The notes below the pieces were generated by a model. It worked only from the letters and a program-made list of their open reading frames with translations. It was not told the DNA's origin and did not search any database. The position numbers were made by a program, and so were the translations under genes. A stretch of DNA of 64,000 nt from Chitinophaga pinensis (GTDB taxonomy: Bacteria; Bacteroidota; Bacteroidia; UKL13-3): contig CAMDHZ010000009.1 in assembly GCA_945898275.1 (NCBI GenBank), forward strand, positions 1-64,000, in the 5' to 3' direction. Within the stretch, counting starts at the first letter, position 1. Every line of letters begins with the position of its first letter. This document shows, piece after piece, positions 17,521 to 26,384 of this stretch.

Positions 17521-18327
17521 ATGCTTGGTAAGGTTGTTATAATTACAGGAGCATCTTCTGGAATTGGAGAAGCATGTGCATATGCCTTCGCAAAGGAGGG
17601 GGCAAAATTGGTATTATCTGCTCGCAATAAAGAAAAGTTAAATCTTATTGGTCAAAAATTAATTTCTCAAGGCATAGAAGTCCTTCTATTTCCATGCGAT
17701 GTAAGGAATGAAATTGAATGTAAACAATTAATAGAAAGTGCTTTTGCCTATTTTGGTAAAATTGATGTATTAATAAACAATGCTGGGATAAGCATGCGTG
17801 CGCTTTTCAAAGATGTAGAGATTGGGGTAATGGAGCAACTTATGCAAACCAATTTTTGGGGTACGGTTTATTGCACAAAATATGCCTTGCCTTGCTTGTT
17901 AGAAAGCAAAGGCTCTGTGATTGGAGTTAACTCTTGGGCTGGGTTTACTGGCCTTCCTGCACGTACGGGATATACAGCGTCCAAGTTTGCATTACTTGGT
18001 TTTTTAGAGGCCTTGCGGGTTGAGAATTTAAAAACAGGTTTGCATGTTGGTAGCATTTTCCCAGGTTATACCACTTCAAATATTCGAAATACTGCATTAA
18101 ATGCTAGGGGTGAGGCCCAATTGGAAAGTCCGCTTGAAGAGAAAAAGCTAATGCCTGCAGAGGAGGTTGCAGCAGAGGTTGTGAATATGGTAAGGCGAAG
18201 AAGGAAGTATCATATTTTAACATTTACTGGCAAGTTGATGTATTGGGTAAACAAGTTGTTTCCAGATTATGTAGACAGAAAGGTTTTTGAGGTTGTTTCG
18301 CGAGAGAAGGACTCTCCCTTTCACTAA
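17521..18327 (+). CDS. Short-chain dehydrogenase/reductase
   Basis: 268 residues from ATG 17521. A TTG 39 nt earlier would overlap the redoxin and add a non-conserved leader. Classical SDR signatures are present: TGASSGIG (NAD(P) binding, about residues 9-16), NNAGIS (about 88), catalytic Ser in GVNSWAG and YTASK (catalytic Tyr and Lys, about 157-161). The substrate cannot be inferred. The C-terminal helical tail (about 230-268) resembles membrane-associated SDRs of the DltE/YqjQ kind. It probably shares a transcript with the redoxin. Confidence 0.9.
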   Translation: MLGKVVIITGASSGIGEACAYAFAKEGAKLVLSARNKEKLNLIGQKLISQGIEVLLFPCDVRNEIECKQLIESAFAYFGKIDVLINNAGISMRALFKDVEIGVMEQLMQTNFWGTVYCTKYALPCLLESKGSVIGVNSWAGFTGLPARTGYTASKFALLGFLEALRVENLKTGLHVGSIFPGYTTSNIRNTALNARGEAQLESPLEEKKLMPAEEVAAEVVNMVRRRRKYHILTFTGKLMYWVNKLFPDYVDRKVFEVVSREKDSPFH

Positions 18328-18353
18328 GTTACATTTGTCTTAAAACCAAAGAA

Positions 18354-18374
18354 GGCGCGGCCGCAGGCCGCGCC
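18354..18374. terminator. GC-rich perfect hairpin after the SDR gene
   Basis: GGCGCGGCC (18354-18362) pairs with GGCCGCGCC (18366-18374) around a 3-nt GCA loop, a 9-bp all-GC stem in AT-rich DNA. It lies 26 nt after the SDR stop in a convergent intergenic region. No T run follows on either strand, so it is not a textbook intrinsic terminator. It may stop or stabilise RNA ends. The terminator label is provisional. Confidence 0.45.
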
Positions 18375-18401
18375 CTACTATATATGAACAGCATTTCTGC
18401 C

Positions 18402-18439
18402 ATTCCCAACCCCCACCATTTGAGGGGGAACATGGGAAT
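18402..18439 (-). terminator. Hairpin directly after gyrB
   Basis: ATTCCCA (18402-18408) pairs with TGGGAAT (18433-18439), and inside it CCCCC (18410-18414) pairs with GGGGG (18424-18428), with a small asymmetric internal loop. It begins one or two bases after the gyrB stop. The absence of a T run makes factor-independent termination uncertain. It is probably the 3' end structure of the gyrB transcript. Confidence 0.45.
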
Positions 18440-18440
18440 A

Positions 18441-20453
<2,013 letters not shown>

Positions 20454-20524
20454 TCAAGGGTTTTAAGCCACTTGTTATCCACATTTTATCCTTTTCTAAC
20501 TTGCTGTAAAAAAGGTCTTTTGGT

Positions 20525-21586
20525 TCAAACCGAACCTAAATTTTTGAGATGCTCCTCCCATGGTTTAAAAACTGCTTCATTTACCTTCATTTCTCCGCTT
20601 ACTAACTTATTGAAATTGTGGATGGAGAACTGCTCATAATGAGCTATTTTTTGAAGAGCTTCACCTGCAAATAAGTTTGTTTTTCTTATCAAATGTTGGG
20701 CAACATTGTATTGTGGCTGCATTTTGCCATCGTCTATTTTGATGCAAACGCCCAGCTTAAGGGATTGAATCCCTAAGCAGAAAATACCCTCTGCACCCGT
20801 TTTACCAATAATTTCTGGCGCACAAACTTCCATCATATCTGTGCAATATCTACCGCTGCCTGCCACCATAAATGGGTTTGCGCTAATGGCGTCTATCAAA
20901 TATTTACAAGCATTTTGTCTTTTCTCCTCAAACTTTGCGGGATAAATTAGATTCCTAAAACACAAGGCTTGGTTATAAACGGGAATGCTGTAAATAGGCG
21001 CAGTGCAGCCATCTAAAGCAGTTGTCATTTCTGCACGTGGGTACTCATAAAAGGCTTCTACGTAATCTAAAATGAGTTGTTGAATAGGATGTTGTGGGTT
21101 TAAATAATCCTTGGTTTCATGTCCCAATAATTTGCACAAAGCAAGCATACCGGCATGTTTGCCGCTGCAATTGTTGTGAATATGATGTGGCTTTAGGTTG
21201 TTTTTAATTAAGTTGTTTGCTTCTTTTTTGCTGCTTGGATATTGTGCCCCACAATTTAAATAGGATTCGTCTAAGCCAATTTTAGTCAATATACTTTTTA
21301 CTTCAATTAGATGCGCCTCTTCTGCATTGTGCGAACCACACATCACAGCAATTTCTGAATGCGTAAAACCAAATTTCTCAACGCCTCCCAATTCTATTAA
21401 GGGAAGGGCTTGTACAAATTTCATGGCAGAGCGTGGGTAACACATTTGCATGGGATTTCCTAAGCTAAACACAATGTCGCCAAATTCATCTACCACACAA
21501 ACTGCGCCTCTATGAAAACTTTCTAAAACGCCTGCCCTGTATACTTCTACTAAGATAGGATTGCTTTGATTTTCGTCTGAATACAT
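20525..21586 (-). CDS. Asparaginase, type II / thermolabile family (PF06089-like)
   Basis: 353 residues, cytoplasmic. Family landmarks of the Rhizobium-type asparaginases are visible: VEVYRAGVLESFHRG at the start, RSAMKFVQALP, MCGSHNAEEAH, NNCSGKHAGML (SGKH active-site segment) and ALDGCTAPIYSIP, then GSGRYCTDMM and GKTGAEGIFCLG. It should hydrolyse L-asparagine to aspartate and ammonia. This is a family distinct from E. coli AnsA/AnsB. The stop codon TGA is supplied by an exact copy of the window-wide 10-mer (20522-20531). Downstream, gyrB is on the same strand 131 nt away. Confidence 0.85.
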   Translation of the reverse strand: MYSDENQSNPILVEVYRAGVLESFHRGAVCVVDEFGDIVFSLGNPMQMCYPRSAMKFVQALPLIELGGVEKFGFTHSEIAVMCGSHNAEEAHLIEVKSILTKIGLDESYLNCGAQYPSSKKEANNLIKNNLKPHHIHNNCSGKHAGMLALCKLLGHETKDYLNPQHPIQQLILDYVEAFYEYPRAEMTTALDGCTAPIYSIPVYNQALCFRNLIYPAKFEEKRQNACKYLIDAISANPFMVAGSGRYCTDMMEVCAPEIIGKTGAEGIFCLGIQSLKLGVCIKIDDGKMQPQYNVAQHLIRKTNLFAGEALQKIAHYEQFSIHNFNKLVSGEMKVNEAVFKPWEEHLKNLGSV

Positions 21587-21702
21587 AAGGCGAAAATAGG
21601 AAATAAATAATAAGTGCTTTTTGTTTTAAAACAAATAAATCTATGTTTCATGTTTTTTGAATAGTCAATTTTGGTATCTTCGATAAATAATAAAAAAAAA
21701 TA

Positions 21703-22140
21703 ATGTTTAAAATTGGCTTTGCCTTATTTGTTGTTTTGGTATTGGCTTCTTGTGGGCAAGGCGACGACTATTCTTATTACTATAATGAGTCTTCTGAATA
21801 CGTTCATTTAATTAAACCAATGGACAGTGAAACAGTTATAAAATCTATCGAATATCCAGAAGCCTCTAAGCTTATAACCTATGATTCTTCTGGGGCACAA
21901 AGGTTACTTGTTTCAGCTTATGTAAATACTTTAGTTAAAGTGACTACAAATAATGGCATATTCAATTTACTGTTAAAACCAGATGCAAGGAGCTATTATG
22001 ATCCCTCTGAAATTTTCTATTATGGATATGATATCTTAAATAATACTTTCAATGATTACAAGAAAACATCAACAATTGAAATAGATGATCCCGAGAACTC
22101 CTATAAAAGATTATATTTAGATACCTTATATTTTAAATGA
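21703..22140 (+). CDS. Unknown lipoprotein, first gene of a four-gene operon
   Basis: 145 residues. Lipoprotein signal MFKIGFALFVVLVLASC, with the lipobox Cys at about residue 17, then an Asp/Tyr/Ser-rich start of the mature part. There are no recognisable motifs. The ATG follows an A-rich leader, typical of this phylum. The stop overlaps the next start by four bases (ATGA), and the next two genes also overlap, so the four products probably act together in the envelope. Confidence 0.7.
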   Translation: MFKIGFALFVVLVLASCGQGDDYSYYYNESSEYVHLIKPMDSETVIKSIEYPEASKLITYDSSGAQRLLVSAYVNTLVKVTTNNGIFNLLLKPDARSYYDPSEIFYYGYDILNNTFNDYKKTSTIEIDDPENSYKRLYLDTLYFK

Positions 22141-22805
22141 AACAATTTATTTTAGTTTTCTTATTTATAGTTTCTGGTTTGAACCAATCCTTCGGGCAGG
22201 TCTTTTTATCAGAAAATTCACAAAAATTTATTGGGGCAGTTCTTACGTCGGATGCAGGTAAACCCATAGAACTTAGATTCTCTTATTTAAGACCAAGTTT
22301 TTTTGGAGGTTTTCAACTTAAAGCATCTCCCGGATATAAAAGAGTTGATCTAAATACCTCAGATTATCGTTATAATATAAATGGCTTAGGTTCAATCAAA
22401 ACCACCAAGGAGTTGAAATTCTTTTTCATTGAACCAGGTATTCTATTGTTACTGAACAAAAAGGACTTTAAACGATCTTTTTTCGCCATTAACTTTCCAA
22501 TTGGATTTAGCAAAATTAAAACCTATCGTCAATTTTTCGATGACCCCGTATTTGACAATCAAATAAAGGTTGAATTCGACCCCAAAATTCAAATAAATTA
22601 CTCAGCTGAATTGGAGTTATTATGGGCATTTAATCTCGGTAATAAATCATTTATTGAAACAGGGGTTTCTTTTACAATACCAATTAAAAACCAAGAATTG
22701 TTTCCTAGCGACAGAAATTTGAACTATAATAATTATATTCCTGGTGCTGGTTTCACTCCTTTTTTTAATATAAGTTGTTCCTATAATTTTGCATTATCAA
22801 AATGA
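22137..22805 (+). CDS. Secreted outer-membrane barrel-like protein, unknown
   Basis: 222 residues. The signal peptide runs to about residue 21 (hydrophobic core, then SGLNQSFGQ|V). The mature part has alternating strands and aromatic girdle-like residues and ends FNISCSYNFALSK, consistent with a small beta-barrel. Family not recognised. It is the second gene of the overlapping operon. An exact 10-mer (22176-22185) encodes the GLN of the signal peptide end, as in three other signal peptides here. Confidence 0.65.
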   Translation: MKQFILVFLFIVSGLNQSFGQVFLSENSQKFIGAVLTSDAGKPIELRFSYLRPSFFGGFQLKASPGYKRVDLNTSDYRYNINGLGSIKTTKELKFFFIEPGILLLLNKKDFKRSFFAINFPIGFSKIKTYRQFFDDPVFDNQIKVEFDPKIQINYSAELELLWAFNLGNKSFIETGVSFTIPIKNQELFPSDRNLNYNNYIPGAGFTPFFNISCSYNFALSK

Positions 22806-23329
22806 TTAAGAAACTTTTTGTAATAGCATTTTTATGTGCAACACATTTAACGACTTTGGCTCAAGCCAGGGTAAATCTAGTTAAATCCTCTTTTAAGAAA
22901 ACCTATACAGTCAGACAAGGTAACAATGTTTTTGTACAACACATTACAGATGCTCCAGGGGAAGTTCGGAAACTTAGAATATTAGATTTAAATGATTCAC
23001 TTATCACTTTGCGCCAAGACCTGCATACGGCCTTGATTTTTCCAGTTTCAGAGATAAGTGGCTTTTGGATCATCAATGGAAAAGCCAAAGCAAAAATGTT
23101 TGCAAAAACTACGGTTGGTTTAGCTTGGTTTATTGTTGGTTTGAGCCTATTTATTGTATATGCAGAGGAAGGAGAAGGCTATTTTAATCCTTATTTCCTC
23201 AATCAAATAGCACATGTGGCAGCGGCAGCAGGTGGCCTATATATGGTTCTAAGCTCAAATGCCAAAGCCAATGCTACCAAGATAGATTTACAACGAGACA
23301 ACATCATTTTCAAACGCAATGCAAGGTAA
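22802..23329 (+). CDS. Unknown secreted/membrane protein with C-terminal helical hairpin
   Basis: 175 residues. Signal peptide MIKKLFVIAFLCATHLTTLAQ, an about 85-residue domain rich in beta strands (VRKLRILDLNDSLITLRQ), then two membrane helices (about 102-120 and 137-150) separated by an acidic loop, and a short basic tail. The layout matches the next gene product. It overlaps its neighbours by 4 and 11 bases. No known family recognised. Confidence 0.65.
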   Translation: MIKKLFVIAFLCATHLTTLAQARVNLVKSSFKKTYTVRQGNNVFVQHITDAPGEVRKLRILDLNDSLITLRQDLHTALIFPVSEISGFWIINGKAKAKMFAKTTVGLAWFIVGLSLFIVYAEEGEGYFNPYFLNQIAHVAAAAGGLYMVLSSNAKANATKIDLQRDNIIFKRNAR

Positions 23330-23858
23330 AATACTTCTCCTAATATTGATGCTTTGCATTGGCCAAGTTAAGGCGCAGTTGGGTAAAGTTCCGCATGCAA
23401 CATTTTATAATAAGCTTAATGGAAAGAATGTTCAATTAGGATTCAATAAAAATTACTACATAAAATTAAAGCCAAGTGCAATTAACAAATTAAACAATTT
23501 TAAAATAGAAAATGGCAATCACGCATATCTTAGATTAATTAACCAAATAGGAGATACCCTAGTTTTTAATGAGGGTAAACTGCTTGCAAATGACATAGAA
23601 AAATTATTTAGTTCTAATGCCGCAACTGGCTGGTACATTTCTATGGCGCTTACTATTTATGTGCCTTTTCTAGTTACATATACATATATTCAGCCTGATG
23701 ACAAGGTTATTATGGCAATTTTCTTTCCGCCAGCATTAATAATTACTAATAGCCTTTTAGCTGCATACCAACGAAAGCAAATTCAGGTATTTCAGTATGA
23801 ATTAATCCCCCAAAATATTTTGGGAAAGAAGCCTAAAAAGAGATGGTGTCAATTTTAA
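23319..23858 (+). CDS. Unknown secreted/membrane protein, similar in layout to the preceding gene
   Basis: 179 residues. Signal peptide MQGKILLLILMLCIGQVKAQ, an about 85-residue strand-rich domain (GDTLVFNEGKLLANDIEKLF), two membrane helices (about 106-123 and 128-148), then a basic tail ending KKPKKRWCQF. Order and size of parts match the 22802 gene, so the two may be diverged duplicates, though direct sequence identity looks low. Last gene of the operon. Its stop overlaps the convergent YciO-like gene by four bases. Confidence 0.65.
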   Translation: MQGKILLLILMLCIGQVKAQLGKVPHATFYNKLNGKNVQLGFNKNYYIKLKPSAINKLNNFKIENGNHAYLRLINQIGDTLVFNEGKLLANDIEKLFSSNAATGWYISMALTIYVPFLVTYTYIQPDDKVIMAIFFPPALIITNSLLAAYQRKQIQVFQYELIPQNILGKKPKKRWCQF

Positions 23859-24466
23859 GGCAATATCCCTTTACCTTCTCTAATCACTTCAATTTCGTCT
23901 GAGGTGCAATCTATAATTGTAGAAGGAATATTTCCACCAGCACCACCATCTATAACCATGTCTACTTGGTGTTCAAATTTATCATGAATTTCTTCTGGGT
24001 CGGTCATGTACTCAATAATTTCATCTTCATGATGAATAGTGGTAACTACTAAGGGTTGACCCAATTCTTTGATGAGTGTTTGGGCAATTACATTATCAGG
24101 GACGCGAATTCCTATAGTTTTTTTATTGCCACCAAAGTATTTGCCAACTTGATTGTTGGCATTTAATATAAAAGTAAAAGCTCCTGGAAGACTTGCTTTC
24201 AGGAGCCTAAATACATTTTTATCTATGTGTGAAGTGTAATCAGATATTGAGGATAAATCTGCACACAATAAAGAATAGTTTACCTTTTCAATTCGCTTTC
24301 CAGATAATTTACTCATGCGTTCTATGGCCTTTTTGCTTTCAAGCTTACAAGCCATTGCATAAATAGTATCTGTTGGCAAAATTATTACCCCATCCTTATT
24401 CAAAACCTCAATCACTTTTTTTAGGTCACGAGGATTAGGATTATCAGGATGTAAGGTAAGTAACAT
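23855..24466 (-). CDS. YciO/TsaC-family (YrdC domain) protein
   Basis: 203 residues, a single YrdC domain. PTDTIYAMACK near residue 31 and KRIEKVNYSLLCADLS, PGAFTFIL, KTIGIRVPDNVIAQ and VTTIHHED fit the nucleotide/threonylcarbamate site region. The start LHPDNPNPRDLKK and the segment DPEEIHDKFEHQVDMVIDGG match the YciO subgroup more closely than TsaC. TsaC makes threonylcarbamoyl-AMP for the t6A modification of tRNA. YciO members are related but weaker or uncertain in that role. It sits one base from sucC on the same strand and is probably co-transcribed. Confidence 0.85.
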   Translation of the reverse strand: MLLTLHPDNPNPRDLKKVIEVLNKDGVIILPTDTIYAMACKLESKKAIERMSKLSGKRIEKVNYSLLCADLSSISDYTSHIDKNVFRLLKASLPGAFTFILNANNQVGKYFGGNKKTIGIRVPDNVIAQTLIKELGQPLVVTTIHHEDEIIEYMTDPEEIHDKFEHQVDMVIDGGAGGNIPSTIIDCTSDEIEVIREGKGILP

Positions 24467-24467
24467 T

Positions 24468-25691
24468 TTAGCTAAGCGTACCAGCTACTGCTTTTTGCAC
24501 TAAATCTGCCGCTTCTTTTAAGATAATAGCTGAATACACCTTTAATCCTGATTCATCTATCAATTTCTTAGCTTCAGCAGCATTTGTACCTTGCAAACGA
24601 ACGATAATTGGAACTGGGATATTGCCAATGCTTTGGTAAGCATCTACAACACCTTGAGCAACACGGTCGCAGCGCACAATACCACCAAAAATATTAATTA
24701 AAATAGCTTTAACATTAGGATCTTTAAGGATGATACGGAAACCAGCTTCAACTGTTTTTGCGTTTGCTGAACCGCCTACATCTAAGAAGTTTGCTGGGTC
24801 ACCACCAGATAATTTAATGATGTCCATGGTAGCCATTGCTAAGCCAGCACCATTTACCATACAACCTACATTACCATCAAGTTTAACAAAATTAAGGTTA
24901 AAGGCTGCTGCTTCAACTTCTGTTGGATCTTCTTCTGCTTCGTCTCTCATAGCAGCATAATCTGGATGGCGGTAAAGCGCATTATCATCAATATTTACTT
25001 TTCCATCTACTGCGATGATTTTGTTATCAGAAGTGCGTAAAACAGGGTTAATTTCAAACATGGCTGCATCTGATTTGTCATAAGCAGTATAAAGTGCTGT
25101 AACAAATTTAACCATTTGCTTAAAAGACTCACCTTCGCAACCCAAGTTAAAAGCAATTTTACGTGCTTGAAATCCTTGTAAACCAACCTTTGGGTCAACA
25201 GTTTCTTTAAAAATTAAGTGCGGCGCTGTTTCTGCCACATGCTCAATATCCATTCCACCTTCAGTAGAATAAACAATAATATTTTTCCCTTGTGAACGAT
25301 CCAACATTACGCTCATGTAGTATTCTTTTGGTTCAGCCACACCAGGATAGTAAACATCTTGAGCAACTAAAACTTTACTAACTAACTTACCTTTTGGACC
25401 TGTTTGTATAGTTACTAGGGTTCCACCTAAAAGATTTCCTGCAATTTCTTTGGCCTTATCTGCATTCTTTGCAACTGCCACACCGCGTTGATCTTTTCCA
25501 ACTATTGTGCCTTTACCGCGTCCACCAGCGTGGATTTGAGCTTTTACAACAACAAAATCGCTGCCATATTGCTCTTTTAGTTTTAAAGCAGCAGAATGGG
25601 CTTCATCTGCAGTCTCGGCAACAATGCCTTCTTGTACAGCTACACCAAATGATTTTAAAATCTGTTTGGCTTGGTATTCGTGAATATTCAT
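24468..25691 (-). CDS. sucC: Succinyl-CoA synthetase beta subunit
   Basis: 407 residues, normal for SucC. The ATP-grasp domain is at the N-terminus ([31 protein letters not shown], near residues 1-60). The CoA-ligase part has [25 protein letters not shown] and [15 protein letters not shown]. It catalyses the reversible step between succinyl-CoA and succinate in the TCA cycle, with SucD, which is not in this window. The separation of sucC and sucD is common in Bacteroidota. It probably heads a two-gene transcript with the YciO-like gene. Confidence 0.95.
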   Translation of the reverse strand: MNIHEYQAKQILKSFGVAVQEGIVAETADEAHSAALKLKEQYGSDFVVVKAQIHAGGRGKGTIVGKDQRGVAVAKNADKAKEIAGNLLGGTLVTIQTGPKGKLVSKVLVAQDVYYPGVAEPKEYYMSVMLDRSQGKNIIVYSTEGGMDIEHVAETAPHLIFKETVDPKVGLQGFQARKIAFNLGCEGESFKQMVKFVTALYTAYDKSDAAMFEINPVLRTSDNKIIAVDGKVNIDDNALYRHPDYAAMRDEAEEDPTEVEAAAFNLNFVKLDGNVGCMVNGAGLAMATMDIIKLSGGDPANFLDVGGSANAKTVEAGFRIILKDPNVKAILINIFGGIVRCDRVAQGVVDAYQSIGNIPVPIIVRLQGTNAAEAKKLIDESGLKVYSAIILKEAADLVQKAVAGTLS

Positions 25692-25783
25692 TTCAGAAAA
25701 ATTTAGTGCGAAAATACATTTTCAGCCAACAATTGAAAGAAAAAAGAATAAACCATTGTAAGATAACATTAAAATTAATGCTT

Positions 25784-26311
25784 TTACTCCATAACAGGTG
25801 CTTCTTTTTGATTTGAAGTATCTGAACTTGACTTTTTAGAAGAATGTCTATGCCTCCTATGAGAATGCGTTGAAGAGTGCTTTTTATCTGATTCAGTAAT
25901 TCCTCCATTGTCTCTGTCTACAGCAAAACCTTTCAAAAATAAAATAAACCAACCTGCAATAAAGGAAACTCCACCTACCGGCGTAATTGCACCCAAAAAA
26001 GTTAATTTTTCTCCTGCCCAAATTTCACTAGACGCAAGCAGCAATAGACTTCCAGAAAATAGGGCAATTCCTAAAATAAAAAGGTTTAATGCCAAATTCA
26101 ACTTTTTTTCGTCAAATTTTCGATGCATTAATCCAAGGAGTATTAGTGCAGAGGCATGAATTATTAGATAACGCACGGCTGTTTCCCATACTTCTATGTA
26201 TTTTTCTTCTACAATATCTTTAAGACCATGCGCGCCAAAGGCTCCTAATCCAATAGCAATTGCCATGAATAAAAATCCTAACCTTACAAATTTTCTGTGT
26301 GTATGCTTCAT
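25784..26311 (-). CDS. DUF423 family membrane protein with hydrophilic C-terminal tail
   Basis: 175 residues. Four membrane helices within about 10-130. Family landmarks are GLGAFGAHGLKDIVEEKY, WETAVRYLIIHASALILLG and ITPVGGVSFIAGW. Members of this YwdK/YgdD-like family have no established function. From about residue 135 there is an extra tail rich in His, Ser and Arg (HSSTHSHRRHRHSSKKSS) that most members lack. This tail may bind metal or RNA, or be disordered and unselected. It is monocistronic and divergent from the gene at 26385. Confidence 0.8.
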   Translation of the reverse strand: MKHTHRKFVRLGFLFMAIAIGLGAFGAHGLKDIVEEKYIEVWETAVRYLIIHASALILLGLMHRKFDEKKLNLALNLFILGIALFSGSLLLLASSEIWAGEKLTFLGAITPVGGVSFIAGWFILFLKGFAVDRDNGGITESDKKHSSTHSHRRHRHSSKKSSSDTSNQKEAPVME

Positions 26312-26384
26312 CGGAAGTTAGTTTAAACTTGTTAACAAATTAAGTGCAACTAATTGTTTTGACAAATTAATTTTGACCACATTC

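Noticed and set aside
21656-21682. TTTG and TATCTTCG before the 21703 operon as a Bacteroidota promoter
   Set aside because: The spacing of 15 bp is too short for the usual -33/-7 pair, so I did not list it as a feature.
25469-25816. A 115-codon open frame opposite the sucC start region
   Set aside because: It is the antisense of a highly conserved gene, has a low-complexity translation, and no start context. Treated as a shadow.
26339-26348. Perfect palindrome TTGTTAACAA in the divergent region before 26385
   Set aside because: Ten bp of AT-rich palindrome is expected by chance in this composition, and it lacks the GTTA-N5-ATTAAC form. No second copy was seen.
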